Assembly: GCA_023248615.1 (NCBI GenBank)
Contig: JAHFEI010000136.1
Location: 1-5,956, forward strand
Reading direction: 5' to 3'
Length of the DNA stretch: 5,956 bases
From: Nitrospinales bacterium
GTDB taxonomy: Bacteria > Nitrospinota_A > UBA7883 > JACRGQ01
The first letter of the stretch is position 1, and each line of letters starts with the position of its first letter. This document shows positions 1 through 5,494 of this stretch, in pieces. The translations under genes were made by a program, and so were the position numbers. The notes beneath the pieces are model-generated. The model was not told the origin of the DNA and searched no databases. It saw only the letters and a program-made list of their open reading frames with translations.

Positions 1-1
1 G

Positions 2-61
2 CTAGATGAAAATATTGCTTGCGCGATGATGTTCAGGGTGTCAAAATATCATACAGAATGA
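2..61 (+). CDS. possible C-terminal tail of an upstream gene (partial)
   Basis: This frame is open from the left edge of the window and ends at TGA 59-61. It would encode a 19-residue tail, LDENIACAMMFRVSKYHTE, of a protein whose body lies outside the window. The stop overlaps the ATG of the next ORF (58-60) in an ATGA arrangement, typical of translationally coupled genes, and this is the main reason to take it seriously. Twenty open codons are not statistically remarkable and I recognise no family, so this is a weak call. Confidence 0.3.
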   Translation, partial: LDENIACAMMFRVSKYHTE

Positions 62-264
62 AGAAATGTCACATTGTTGAAAGCTCTGAATATGTCGCAC
101 AAATGGAGATCCTGCTCGCGGGAAACGGCATTTCCACCATCAAGAAAACGCCCACACTCAATGACCAAGAGGCGCTTGCGGCGTATAAAGAGGTTCTAAA
201 CCATATAGCTGAGATCATAGCGAATGACATCATCAAGCAGAGGAAACGGAAAGCAGATGGCTGA
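58..264 (+). CDS. small hypothetical protein, coupled to the serine recombinase
   Basis: A 68-residue soluble protein starting MKKCHIVES and ending in a very basic tail (KQRKRKADG). The middle (about residues 30-58) looks helical, with no membrane segment or signal peptide. An alternative TTG start at 19 would add 13 residues. I prefer ATG 58 because it overlaps a possible upstream stop (ATGA), although no strong Shine-Dalgarno precedes it. Its stop (262-264) overlaps the recombinase ATG (257) by 8 bases, so the two are probably translated together. The tight coupling and basic C-terminus would suit a DNA-binding accessory factor of the recombinase, for example a directionality or regulatory factor, but that is inference from position. 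I do not recognise the family. Confidence 0.55.
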   Translation: MKKCHIVESSEYVAQMEILLAGNGISTIKKTPTLNDQEALAAYKEVLNHIAEIIANDIIKQRKRKADG

Positions 265-1849
265 GCCAATTAAGTGCGCCATTTACGCCCGCTATAGCAG
301 TCACAACCAAAGAGACGCATCAATCGATGACCAAGTGAGGAAATGCATGGGGGCGGCGGTTAGCAAAGGGTGGGAGGTTCTACCCCAACATATTTACGCC
401 GACAGGGCGATTTCAGGCAAGAGCATAAACCCTCGGATCGAGTTCAAAAGGCTCTTAAGCCTCGCCATGAGCGGCTCCTGCCCGTTCAATAAGATCCTCG
501 TCGATGAGACATCTCGTGTGGCGCGAAATACCAAGGAGGCGCTGGATGTCTTTTCATTGCTAACCTTCTATGACGTTCACGTTTTCTACGTGGCGCAAGG
601 GATCGACACTTCGCATGAGTCAGCCGAGCAAATGATCACTGTAAATGGCATGATTGATTCTCTTTACATAAAAAATCTCGCCAAAGAGACCCATCGTGGG
701 ATTGAAGGACGGGTGCTTAATGGCTTTAGCGGTGGCGGTAGACGTTACGGTTATCGCTCCGTGCCAGTCAATAGCGGGAAAGTGGATATCTATGGACAGC
801 CGATGGCAGACGGGTATCGCTTGGTCATCATTCCGGAGGAGGCTGAGACCGTCATTCGCATCTTTCGATATTTTGCGGAAAATGGGTATAGCGCCCGAAA
901 AATCGTGCGAATCCTGAACAGGGAAATCAAAGAAACCGGATCACCAAAACCTCCTCGTGGGGGATGGTGGTCTATTAGCACCATATTGGGAAGCAGAAAA
1001 TTCCGCCGGGGAATTTTGAACAATGAAATATATATTGGGCGTTATTACTGGAATTGCGCCAGATCCATAATCAATCCATCAAGTGGGAAAAGAGCGGTAA
1101 GGATGAGGGATAAAAGCGCTTGGCAGCTAGTCCTTCATCCAAAGTTAGCCATCGTGCCGGAAAAGCTATGGGGCAAGGCAAAAAAACGCCAGAAAGTTAT
1201 TCAAAACGTAACAGGTGGCCGCTATACTAGGGGAAAGCCGCTCTATTCGGCAAACCTTCTTACAGGGTTATTGAAATGCCCCGACTGTGGTGGCAATCTG
1301 GTCATCGTCTCAGGTGGTAGCTATGGCAAGTATGGTTGCTCAAATAACTGGAATAGAGGGCCAAGCGTTTGCGCCGCCGATTCCAAATACCCTAAGAGCG
1401 ATCTCGAGATTAAGGTGCTCGAAGCGTGCATCCCGGATTTTTCCGGCGCACATTTTATCGAGTACCTTTTTAAAGAGGTCAACTCGCTTTTGGGAAGCAA
1501 ATTAAAAGAATCAAAACCTAGTTGGCAGGGAATGGCTATCGCAACCGAATTGGCAAAAAATGAAAAGGAGATCACTAACATATTGAACGCGATCAAGGCT
1601 GGAATAATTACTCCTTCGGTTAAGGAAAACCTTCTTTCCCTTGAGGAAAAAAAGGCCGCGCTCATCGCAAAGCTGGAAGAATCGAATAGTCATCAAAAAT
1701 GCGAGGAGCTAATAACCTCAAGAAATGAAATACTTGCCTATGTGAGTAACATGCATGCTACCTTGAGCCTCAACCCTCTCGCGGCAAAAAGCGTTCTTAA
1801 CAAGTTTACAACTATTGTTATTCCAACTCATGACTTTGATCTCAATTAA
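257..1849 (+). CDS. large serine recombinase (site-specific integrase/resolvase family)
   Basis: A 530-residue protein that cuts and rejoins DNA through a 5'-phosphoserine intermediate, the class used by phages and integrative elements. The N-terminal resolvase domain (about 5-150) opens with IYARYSS, placing the nucleophile at Ser14. Arginines of the active site are seen in SRVAR (Arg87, Arg90), with the DRAISG segment at 49-54. The recombinase domain follows (about 155-310: GGRRYGYR, then WWSISTILGS and the NNEIYIGRYYW stretch). The zinc-ribbon domain has Cys341, Cys344, Cys361 and Cys372. A charged helical, coiled-coil-like segment spans about 430-476. Domain order and length fit an intact large serine recombinase. 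ATG 257 is chosen over ATG 224 because the resolvase fold begins just after it and AGAGGA (239-244) and GGAAAG (248-253) precede it. No attachment core of its own could be identified; it may move this region or a smaller nested element. Confidence 0.95.
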   Translation: MAEPIKCAIYARYSSHNQRDASIDDQVRKCMGAAVSKGWEVLPQHIYADRAISGKSINPRIEFKRLLSLAMSGSCPFNKILVDETSRVARNTKEALDVFSLLTFYDVHVFYVAQGIDTSHESAEQMITVNGMIDSLYIKNLAKETHRGIEGRVLNGFSGGGRRYGYRSVPVNSGKVDIYGQPMADGYRLVIIPEEAETVIRIFRYFAENGYSARKIVRILNREIKETGSPKPPRGGWWSISTILGSRKFRRGILNNEIYIGRYYWNCARSIINPSSGKRAVRMRDKSAWQLVLHPKLAIVPEKLWGKAKKRQKVIQNVTGGRYTRGKPLYSANLLTGLLKCPDCGGNLVIVSGGSYGKYGCSNNWNRGPSVCAADSKYPKSDLEIKVLEACIPDFSGAHFIEYLFKEVNSLLGSKLKESKPSWQGMAIATELAKNEKEITNILNAIKAGIITPSVKENLLSLEEKKAALIAKLEESNSHQKCEELITSRNEILAYVSNMHATLSLNPLAAKSVLNKFTTIVIPTHDFDLN

Positions 1850-1857
1850 TGCTCAGG

Positions 1858-1893
1858 CAGGCTCATTCTGCGCCACCATTCTCAGCCTGTTTT
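1858..1893 (+). terminator. weak candidate terminator after the recombinase
   Basis: CAGGCT (1858-1863) pairs with AGCCTG (1884-1889), followed directly by TTTT (1890-1893), nine bases after the recombinase stop. The loop is long (20 nt) and the T-run short, so it is a poor rho-independent terminator and may be chance. Confidence 0.25.
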
Positions 1894-1998
1894 CTGTTGT
1901 AGATGCCTTTTTCTACGTAATAGACTGAACATCCTTCCGTTTCAGCGGTGACAGCAGGATCCATAGTAATAATGAACCGCCATATGTGATTCGTATAA

Positions 1999-2178
1999 GG
2001 TACGCAACCCGAGCGGGATTTCGATGCTAAGAACCTGCAGGCGTTCTGTAAACATTATTCCGAAGCGGTTTGCTATGTGGTTGCTCACGACACCGAACGT
2101 GGTTATACAAAAACGATCAAGGATGTGAAAGTGCATTTCGTGGGGCTTCCCGGCCTCCTCGAAAAACTTACCGCGTAA
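1999..2178 (+). pseudogene. 3' remnant of a DUF4143/AAA_14-type ATPase gene
   Basis: The frame from 1999 to TAA 2176-2178 reads as a coherent protein tail of 59 residues: a segment DAKNLQAFCKHYSEAVCYVV, then a short AHDTERGYTK stretch, then KVHFVGLPGLLEKLTA. This pattern (a helix naming a 'store' of residues, a hydrophobic strand, and a final strand ending in a short leucine-rich helix) resembles the C-terminal PD-(D/E)XK-like DUF4143 domain of archaeal/bacterial AAA_14 ATPases. I recognise this by resemblance only. In-frame stops at 1987 and 1996, just upstream, and no start codon mean the body of the gene is missing. It looks like debris from an older cargo gene or from a deletion that brought the recombinase next to it. 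Bases 1850-1998 and 2179-2300 around it hold nothing else I can assign. Confidence 0.45.
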
Positions 2179-2309
2179 GCGGTGTTGTTCTTATACGCTG
2201 GAAATGGCCAAGTACAAACAGAACGTTAGTTCTTGGAGTTGGTCAGACAAAATTAATTTCTGACTTTGACTAATAATGCCTGATCTCACGCCGCACAGTC
2301 CATTTACAG

Positions 2310-2315
2310 TATAAT
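2310..2315 (+). promoter_or_regulatory. candidate -10 box for the nuclease-like gene
   Basis: A perfect TATAAT lies 23 bases before the ATG at 2339, after a gene-free stretch, and would give a leader of about 16 nt that still contains the Shine-Dalgarno. No recognisable -35 box is found at 16-18 bp spacing, so the call rests on the -10 alone. Confidence 0.25.
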
Positions 2316-2338
2316 CCCAATAAATGAGAGGTGATTTC

Positions 2339-2983
2339 ATGCCAGTGGCCCGGTGCGATATGCACAATAAAATTACGAATGCGATAAGTTCCATCCTTAA
2401 TGTGCATGCACACACCCCCTACGTCTTTTTAACCGAAGATGATGTGCGATGCAGGCTCTACAGTGTTTTGTTTAATGAGTTTAGCGATCTTCGACCTACT
2501 AGAGACACGATTCCACAGCAGAGCATTTCTTTGCACTCAGAAGTTCGTTGGTATGGGAATAACGGTAAGCTGAAATATCGATCAGACATTGTTGTTTTGG
2601 ATGTCGCGACATTGCGCGTAAAGGAACTTGCCGGACTTCAACTTCCTTCTAAAGGGTACGGCTTTAATATATTTCACGCAATCGTCGAAATTAAGCTACG
2701 ACGCGCAAACGGCGGCTCAGACAAACAATTTGCAAGGGGTATTGAAAACGACCTTGGAAAGCTGAACAGAATCAAAGAAGCAGTCGATCCCTATAATAAC
2801 GAGAGCGCGAAATTTTATATGCTGTGCTTGGATAATAAAGGAGATATATCGGATCAGGTAGATGGTCTTCGAAATGCCAATGGTGGGTTTGCCATTTCCT
2901 ACTCTCGACTGACCACGCAACCAAACAATAAAGAGGCCGCTCCGACACAAAGGAATTGTATTTCCACTGTAGCCAAATTGTAG
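2339..2983 (+). CDS. hypothetical protein with PD-(D/E)XK nuclease-like signature
   Basis: A 214-residue soluble protein. ATG 2339 is chosen over ATG 2324 because AGAGGTGA (2327-2334) is a near-ideal Shine-Dalgarno four bases ahead of it. The visible signature is an N-terminal helix with Glu33 (LTEDDVRCRLY), Glu68 in HSEVRWY, Asp83 in RSDIVVLD and Glu117-x-Lys119 in AIVEIKLRR. This is the Asp...Glu-x-Lys spacing on adjacent strands expected of the PD-(D/E)XK fold found in restriction and repair nucleases. A following helix (about 128-149) and a strand FYMLCLD (159-165) fit the rest of the core. The last about 25 residues (from TTQPNN) look unstructured and run into the phased repeats at 2968, so the original C-terminus may have been replaced. 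There is no methyltransferase partner in view. The exact family is unknown to me; catalytic activity is inference. Confidence 0.6.
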   Translation: MPVARCDMHNKITNAISSILNVHAHTPYVFLTEDDVRCRLYSVLFNEFSDLRPTRDTIPQQSISLHSEVRWYGNNGKLKYRSDIVVLDVATLRVKELAGLQLPSKGYGFNIFHAIVEIKLRRANGGSDKQFARGIENDLGKLNRIKEAVDPYNNESAKFYMLCLDNKGDISDQVDGLRNANGGFAISYSRLTTQPNNKEAAPTQRNCISTVAKL

Positions 2984-2997
2984 CCAACTTCTGCCAA
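2968..2997 (+). repeat. helically phased TGTAGCCAA direct repeats (candidate integrase arm sites)
   Basis: TGTAGCCAA occurs at 2968-2976 and 2979-2987, 11 bp apart, with a degenerate third copy, TTCTGCCAA, at 2989-2997. One-turn spacing puts them on the same DNA face. They sit about 130 bp from the tRNA-derived attachment core and overlap the end of the nuclease-like gene. Short direct repeats at this distance from a core are typical of tyrosine-integrase arm-type sites. That role is inferred from position, as no tyrosine integrase is in the window. Confidence 0.4.
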
Positions 2998-3053
2998 ACA
3001 GCCGGAAAGGGGCGGAAGAGCGGGAAAACAAAAACGCCTGCGAAGCCAATGAA

Positions 3054-3121
3054 AAAATGGGGGTTGCGGTCTAACCGCGCTTGTTTCAAGCGGTTAAAAT
3101 ATTTCAAAAAATCCCCATTTT
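3054..3121. repeat. nested inverted repeat next to the attachment core
   Basis: AAAATGGGG (3054-3062) pairs with CCCCATTTT (3113-3121). Inside lies a second hairpin, with GCTTG (3079-3083) against CAAGC (3087-3091) and, across a two-base bulge, TAACC (3072-3076) against GGTTA (3092-3096). It ends four bases before the tRNA-like sequence begins. It could be a terminator for the gene to its left, a protein-binding site for recombination, or a relic. There is no T-run directly after the inner stem, so a classical terminator is not favoured. Confidence 0.4.
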
Positions 3122-3125
3122 CGCT

Positions 3126-3402
3126 TTTCTAATCCGTAGATCGTAGGTTCGAGTCCCGGTAGTGCTTCAGTTTGAAAATATTTCCTCCCCTTCGCCATGG
3201 GCGATAAGGGGAGGACGCGCCGTGGGTGCCCACGGCGCGGGTGGGGTTTAACCAAACGCTGTTTTTTCATAATGATCGGGAAAGCATTTTTTAGGAACAA
3301 CCTCCCCCGCGCCCCCTCCTCATGTTCGCTCCGCGAACGAGGAGGGGGAGGGTAACGGAGAATTCAAACTGAGGCACTACCCGGGTCCCGCCGGGCGCAC
3401 CA
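3126..3402 (+). pseudogene. 3' part of tRNA-Arg(UCU), attachment-site remnant, split by an insertion
   Basis: Joining 3126-3158 to 3391-3402 recreates the 3' half of a tRNA. The parts are anticodon loop TTTCTAA (3126-3132, anticodon TCT 3128-3130), 3' anticodon stem TCCGT (3133-3137), five-base variable loop, T stem GTAGG (3143-3147), T loop TTCGAGT (3148-3154), CCCGC, acceptor strand CGGGCGC (3392-3398), discriminator A and encoded CCA (3400-3402). The end matches the general form of bacterial tRNA-Arg(UCU), whose acceptor begins GCGCCCG. No D arm or 5' acceptor strand precedes 3126, so it cannot be a functional gene. A fragment starting exactly at the anticodon loop is what integration into a tRNA leaves at the far end of an island. 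An A-C mismatch in the T stem (A3145 with C3157) suggests loss of constraint. Confidence 0.75.
3159..3384. mobile_element. MITE-like non-coding element with 18-bp terminal inverted repeats
   Basis: The ends are GTAGTGCTTCAGTTTGAA (3159-3176) and its inverted partner TTCAAACTGAGGCACTAC (3363-3380), matching at 17 of 18 positions. GTCCCG occurs on both flanks (3153-3158 and 3385-3390), consistent with a target duplication, although four extra bases (CCGG) lie between the right repeat and the right copy, so the exact edges are uncertain by a few bases. The interior is packed with hairpins: CCTCCCC/GGGGAGG (3184-3214) enclosing TCGCC/GGCGA; an 11-bp perfect stem, 3216-3226 with 3229-3239; and CCCCCTCCTC + GTTCGC against GCGAAC + GAGGAGGGGG (3312-3348). 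There is no credible ORF, so a transposase would have to act in trans. It sits inside the tRNA fragment. I do not recognise the parent insertion sequence. Confidence 0.7.
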
Positions 3403-3513
3403 TTTTTCAATAGATAAGTATATGATGTAAACATAGCTGAAGAGAGAGGAAACGCTAACTGATAGCTGACTGGTTGGGCGCGTAAAGCCCTTCAATTAGT
3501 GAAAGGAGCGCCT

Positions 3514-4656
3514 ATGGGCAGTCCGGCACAGGGAACAAATAGCGCGTCTTTGCCGCTTCCGGCGATTGGCAAGCGTGAAACGGTTTCCGTTAGCGGCATC
3601 ACGCGCGGTTCTTCCCGCCAAACCATTCACAACGCCGTGCGGTTGGCCGCGCTTGCGGCCACCGATTTTGCATGGCTGAAACGGGGGGATTCCGTTTTCA
3701 TCAAGGTGGCGCTTAATTCCGGCCACCCCTATCCCGCCACCACCGCGCCGGATGCGGTGTTCGCCATCGCCACGCTTTTGAAGGAAAAGGGAGCGGGCCG
3801 GGTGATAGTGGGGGACATGTCCGGCATAGAGCATTTAAAACTTACCCCGGAAGGCGCGCGGGGCAGTTCGCGTCATTTAATGAAAAAGTGCGGCATGGCA
3901 AATGCGGTTGAAGAAGCCGGGGCCGAAGCGCACTTCTTTGAAGAGGCCGGGTGGAACGGTTTTTATCCCGAAGAGCCCGTCGCCGGGGGAAACTGGAAAA
4001 GCCCTTTGATGGTGCCGAACATCTTGCGCGAAGTCGACCATATCGTCCTGTTGCCCCGTTGCGGGCGGCACATCATAGCGGGATGCACGCTCGGTTTAAA
4101 AGCCGCGGTGGGATATATGTGCACCGACACGCGGCTGGAATATCACCGCGATGCCGCCACTTTGCAGGAAAAAACCGCCGAAGCCAATTTTATCGCGGTA
4201 CTGCGGAACAAGCAGCGGTTGGCGCTTACGCTTGCCGACAAGGTGCTTACCACCCTGGGGCCGGACATGGGGTATGTGGCAACCCCCGAAACGGGAATGG
4301 TCATCGCATCCCCCTCGGTGGTGGCGCACGATATGGCTTCTTTTGCGTGGCTTTTGGAAAACCTGCAAAACAGCACCCCTGCAATCCGCCGTGCGTGGCC
4401 GTCGGATCCGTATCAGCTTCCGCTTGTCGCGCGCATTGCCAACCGCGTGGTGGTCTGGTGGCTTGATCGTCCGCTTGCCGCCTTTTCCGCGGAAAGGTTC
4501 GGGCACCAGCCGATAAAAACAATTTGGGACGACCGCACCCTCAACCGCGCCTTTCATCTTTTGGGGGGCGTTCCGCAGCTTTGTTTCGAGCGGGTAAACC
4601 GGGAGGCCGCCGAACCGTTGCGGCTGCTTATGGACGCAACGCACCCCCCCGCCTGA
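3514..4656 (+). CDS. DUF362 domain-containing protein
   Basis: A 380-residue protein of the DUF362 family, whose biochemical role is not established for most members; some occur fused to ferredoxin domains. Family features seen: VFIKVALNSGHPYP and TTAPDAV (61-82), then RVIVGDMSG (96-104); a conserved LPRCGRHIIAGCTLGLKAAV block (180-199) with Cys183 and Cys191; and a GPDMGYV segment (249-255) followed by AHDMAS (271-276). No Cys-rich ferredoxin cluster, signal peptide or clear membrane helix is seen, although the segment at 301-326 is hydrophobic and tryptophan-rich. ATG 3514 is chosen because AAGGAG (3503-3508) sits five bases ahead; GTG 3499 lies before that site. The first about 20 residues are low-complexity and probably disordered. 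It is the first chromosomal gene past the island junction and has GC-rich codon use, unlike the genes on its left. It appears to be a single-gene unit. Confidence 0.88.
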   Translation: MGSPAQGTNSASLPLPAIGKRETVSVSGITRGSSRQTIHNAVRLAALAATDFAWLKRGDSVFIKVALNSGHPYPATTAPDAVFAIATLLKEKGAGRVIVGDMSGIEHLKLTPEGARGSSRHLMKKCGMANAVEEAGAEAHFFEEAGWNGFYPEEPVAGGNWKSPLMVPNILREVDHIVLLPRCGRHIIAGCTLGLKAAVGYMCTDTRLEYHRDAATLQEKTAEANFIAVLRNKQRLALTLADKVLTTLGPDMGYVATPETGMVIASPSVVAHDMASFAWLLENLQNSTPAIRRAWPSDPYQLPLVARIANRVVVWWLDRPLAAFSAERFGHQPIKTIWDDRTLNRAFHLLGGVPQLCFERVNREAAEPLRLLMDATHPPA

Positions 4657-4775
4657 TCGTGCCCGGAAGGAAAAACGGAAAATCCGAAAAAGAGCCGACA
4701 GGTCCCTTTTTTCCAGGCGCCGCCGCGGGAGCTTCCCTGCTTGGGGCGGGCGATTACAGCCCATAAAATAATACT

Positions 4776-4804
4776 TTTAAAACATTTATATTCTGTGTTA
4801 TGCT
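4776..4804 (+). promoter_or_regulatory. sigma70-type promoter for the RRM gene
   Basis: A -35-like TTTAAA (4776-4781) is followed after 17 bp by an extended -10, TGT + TATGCT (4796-4804), in an AT-rich island between GC-rich genes. Transcription would start near 4811 and give a leader of about 95 nt before the ATG at 4906. Confidence 0.5.
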
Positions 4805-4810
4805 TTAAAA

Positions 4811-4905
4811 GTTAGTCATACTCCGCATTTAAGGATCCATTAAGCGTGGGCTTAAGTTCCGGTCGGCGGGGGCATATTATGTTACGTGTTTTTTTGGAGT
4901 TCTAA
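4811..4905 (+). promoter_or_regulatory. long 5' leader of the RRM gene
   Basis: The inferred leader carries three TTAAG copies at 4829, 4840 and 4852 (11-12 base steps), where the first and third can pair with each other as an inverted repeat (TTAAG/CTTAA). It also has a T-run at 4889-4895 immediately before the Shine-Dalgarno GGAG (4896-4899, six bases from the ATG). Long leaders are common in cold-inducible RNA-binding protein genes. A regulatory role here, such as cold control or autoregulation through the U-run, is only inferred. Confidence 0.3.
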
Positions 4906-5247
4906 ATGGGTAAGAAATTGTATGTGGGCAACCTGCCTTATTCCATAACCGACGAAGCGCTGCGTGAGCAGTTCGAACAGGCGGGAACGGTGGAATCAGC
5001 AAAGGTGATCATCGATCGCGAAACCAACCGCTGTAAGGGGTTTGCCTTTGTTGAAATGTCGACCGATGAAGAAGCGGAAGCGGCGATCAACAAATTCAAC
5101 GGCGTCAGCATCGAAGGGCGCGCCCTGCGCGTGGCCGAAGCGAAGCCGATGGAACCCCGTTCCGGTGGCGGCGGCGGTGGTGGCCGTGGCGGTCGTGGCG
5201 GTGGCGGTGGCGGCGGCTACGGCGGCGGTGGCGGCGGACGCTACTAA
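4906..5247 (+). CDS. glycine-rich RRM RNA-binding protein
   Basis: A 113-residue cytoplasmic RNA-binding protein with one RNA recognition motif (about 4-80) and a glycine-rich tail. RNP2 is LYVGNL (5-10) and RNP1 is KGFAFVEM (44-51). The ring-stacking aromatics Tyr6, Phe46 and Phe48 are all present, so RNA binding is expected. The tail (87-113) is nearly all Gly with Arg and Tyr (RGGRGG, GYGGGGGGRY), as in the Rbp family of cyanobacteria and many Gram-negative bacteria, where such proteins are often cold-responsive RNA chaperones. Start ATG 4906 is supported by GGAG at 4896-4899. It has its own probable promoter and terminator, so it is likely monocistronic. Confidence 0.95.
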   Translation: MGKKLYVGNLPYSITDEALREQFEQAGTVESAKVIIDRETNRCKGFAFVEMSTDEEAEAAINKFNGVSIEGRALRVAEAKPMEPRSGGGGGGGRGGRGGGGGGGYGGGGGGRY

Positions 5248-5266
5248 CCGATAACGACTTTTTATC

Positions 5267-5299
5267 AACCCCGCGCGCTTAGGCCGCGGGGTTTTTTTT
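5267..5299 (+). terminator. rho-independent terminator of the RRM gene
   Basis: AACCCCGCG (5267-5275) pairs perfectly with CGCGGGGTT (5285-5293) across a nine-base loop, running into eight T (5292-5299). It starts 19 bases after the stop codon. There is no T-run in the opposite direction, so it does not serve the convergent PilZ gene. Confidence 0.92.
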
Positions 5300-5494
5300 A
5301 TTTACTCGCCGTATGGCGGACACCGGCTTTTTCCGGCTTGTGCGCAATGATTGTTCCCCCGGCGCCGCAGGCATGGGCCGCGGCGGAAAAAGCGGGGTAT
5401 CCGGATGAAGCTCGTTATATAATTCGGAGACCGGTCTGAAGCTTCGCGGTCTTTCCGCTTTATTCGATGAATAGGGCGGGTTGTGATCGTTCCT

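Noticed and set aside
224..256. Longer N-terminus for the recombinase from ATG 224
   Set aside because: The extra 11 residues are Ser/Gly/Lys filler from the overlapping small gene, and good ribosome binding sequence sits just before ATG 257.
2070..2273. Plus-strand frame after the recombinase
   Set aside because: It overlaps the better-reading ATPase remnant in another frame, and its translation shows no protein-like pattern.
2968..2997. Possible CRISPR or iteron array
   Set aside because: Only two exact 9-bp copies with 2-bp gaps are present, with no spacers, cas genes or replication protein. An integrase arm-site reading fits better.
2717..3107. Two overlapping minus-strand frames opposite the end of the nuclease-like gene
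   Set aside because: Neither has a ribosome binding site or a recognisable domain, and both run through the phased repeats and the inverted repeat.
3094..3300. Minus-strand frame across the att/MITE junction
   Set aside because: It spans the tRNA fragment, the terminal repeat and hairpins, so the open frame is incidental.
3951..4466. Plus-strand overlapping frame inside the DUF362 gene
   Set aside because: It is out of frame with a gene that shows clear family motifs and has composition typical of a shadow frame.
4096..4764. Long minus-strand open frame opposite the DUF362 gene
   Set aside because: It is Arg/Gly/Pro-rich with no recognisable domain, and lies opposite a well-supported gene in GC-rich DNA where antisense frames stay open by codon bias.
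4996..5268. Alanine/threonine-rich minus-strand frame opposite the RRM gene
   Set aside because: It is the complement of the glycine-codon tail (GGC/GGT read as Ala/Thr codons) with no independent start signal.
5418..5423. TATAAT on the plus strand between the RRM terminator and the PilZ gene
   Set aside because: There is no matching -35 and no plus-strand gene or RNA-like structure downstream; the nearest gene is on the other strand.
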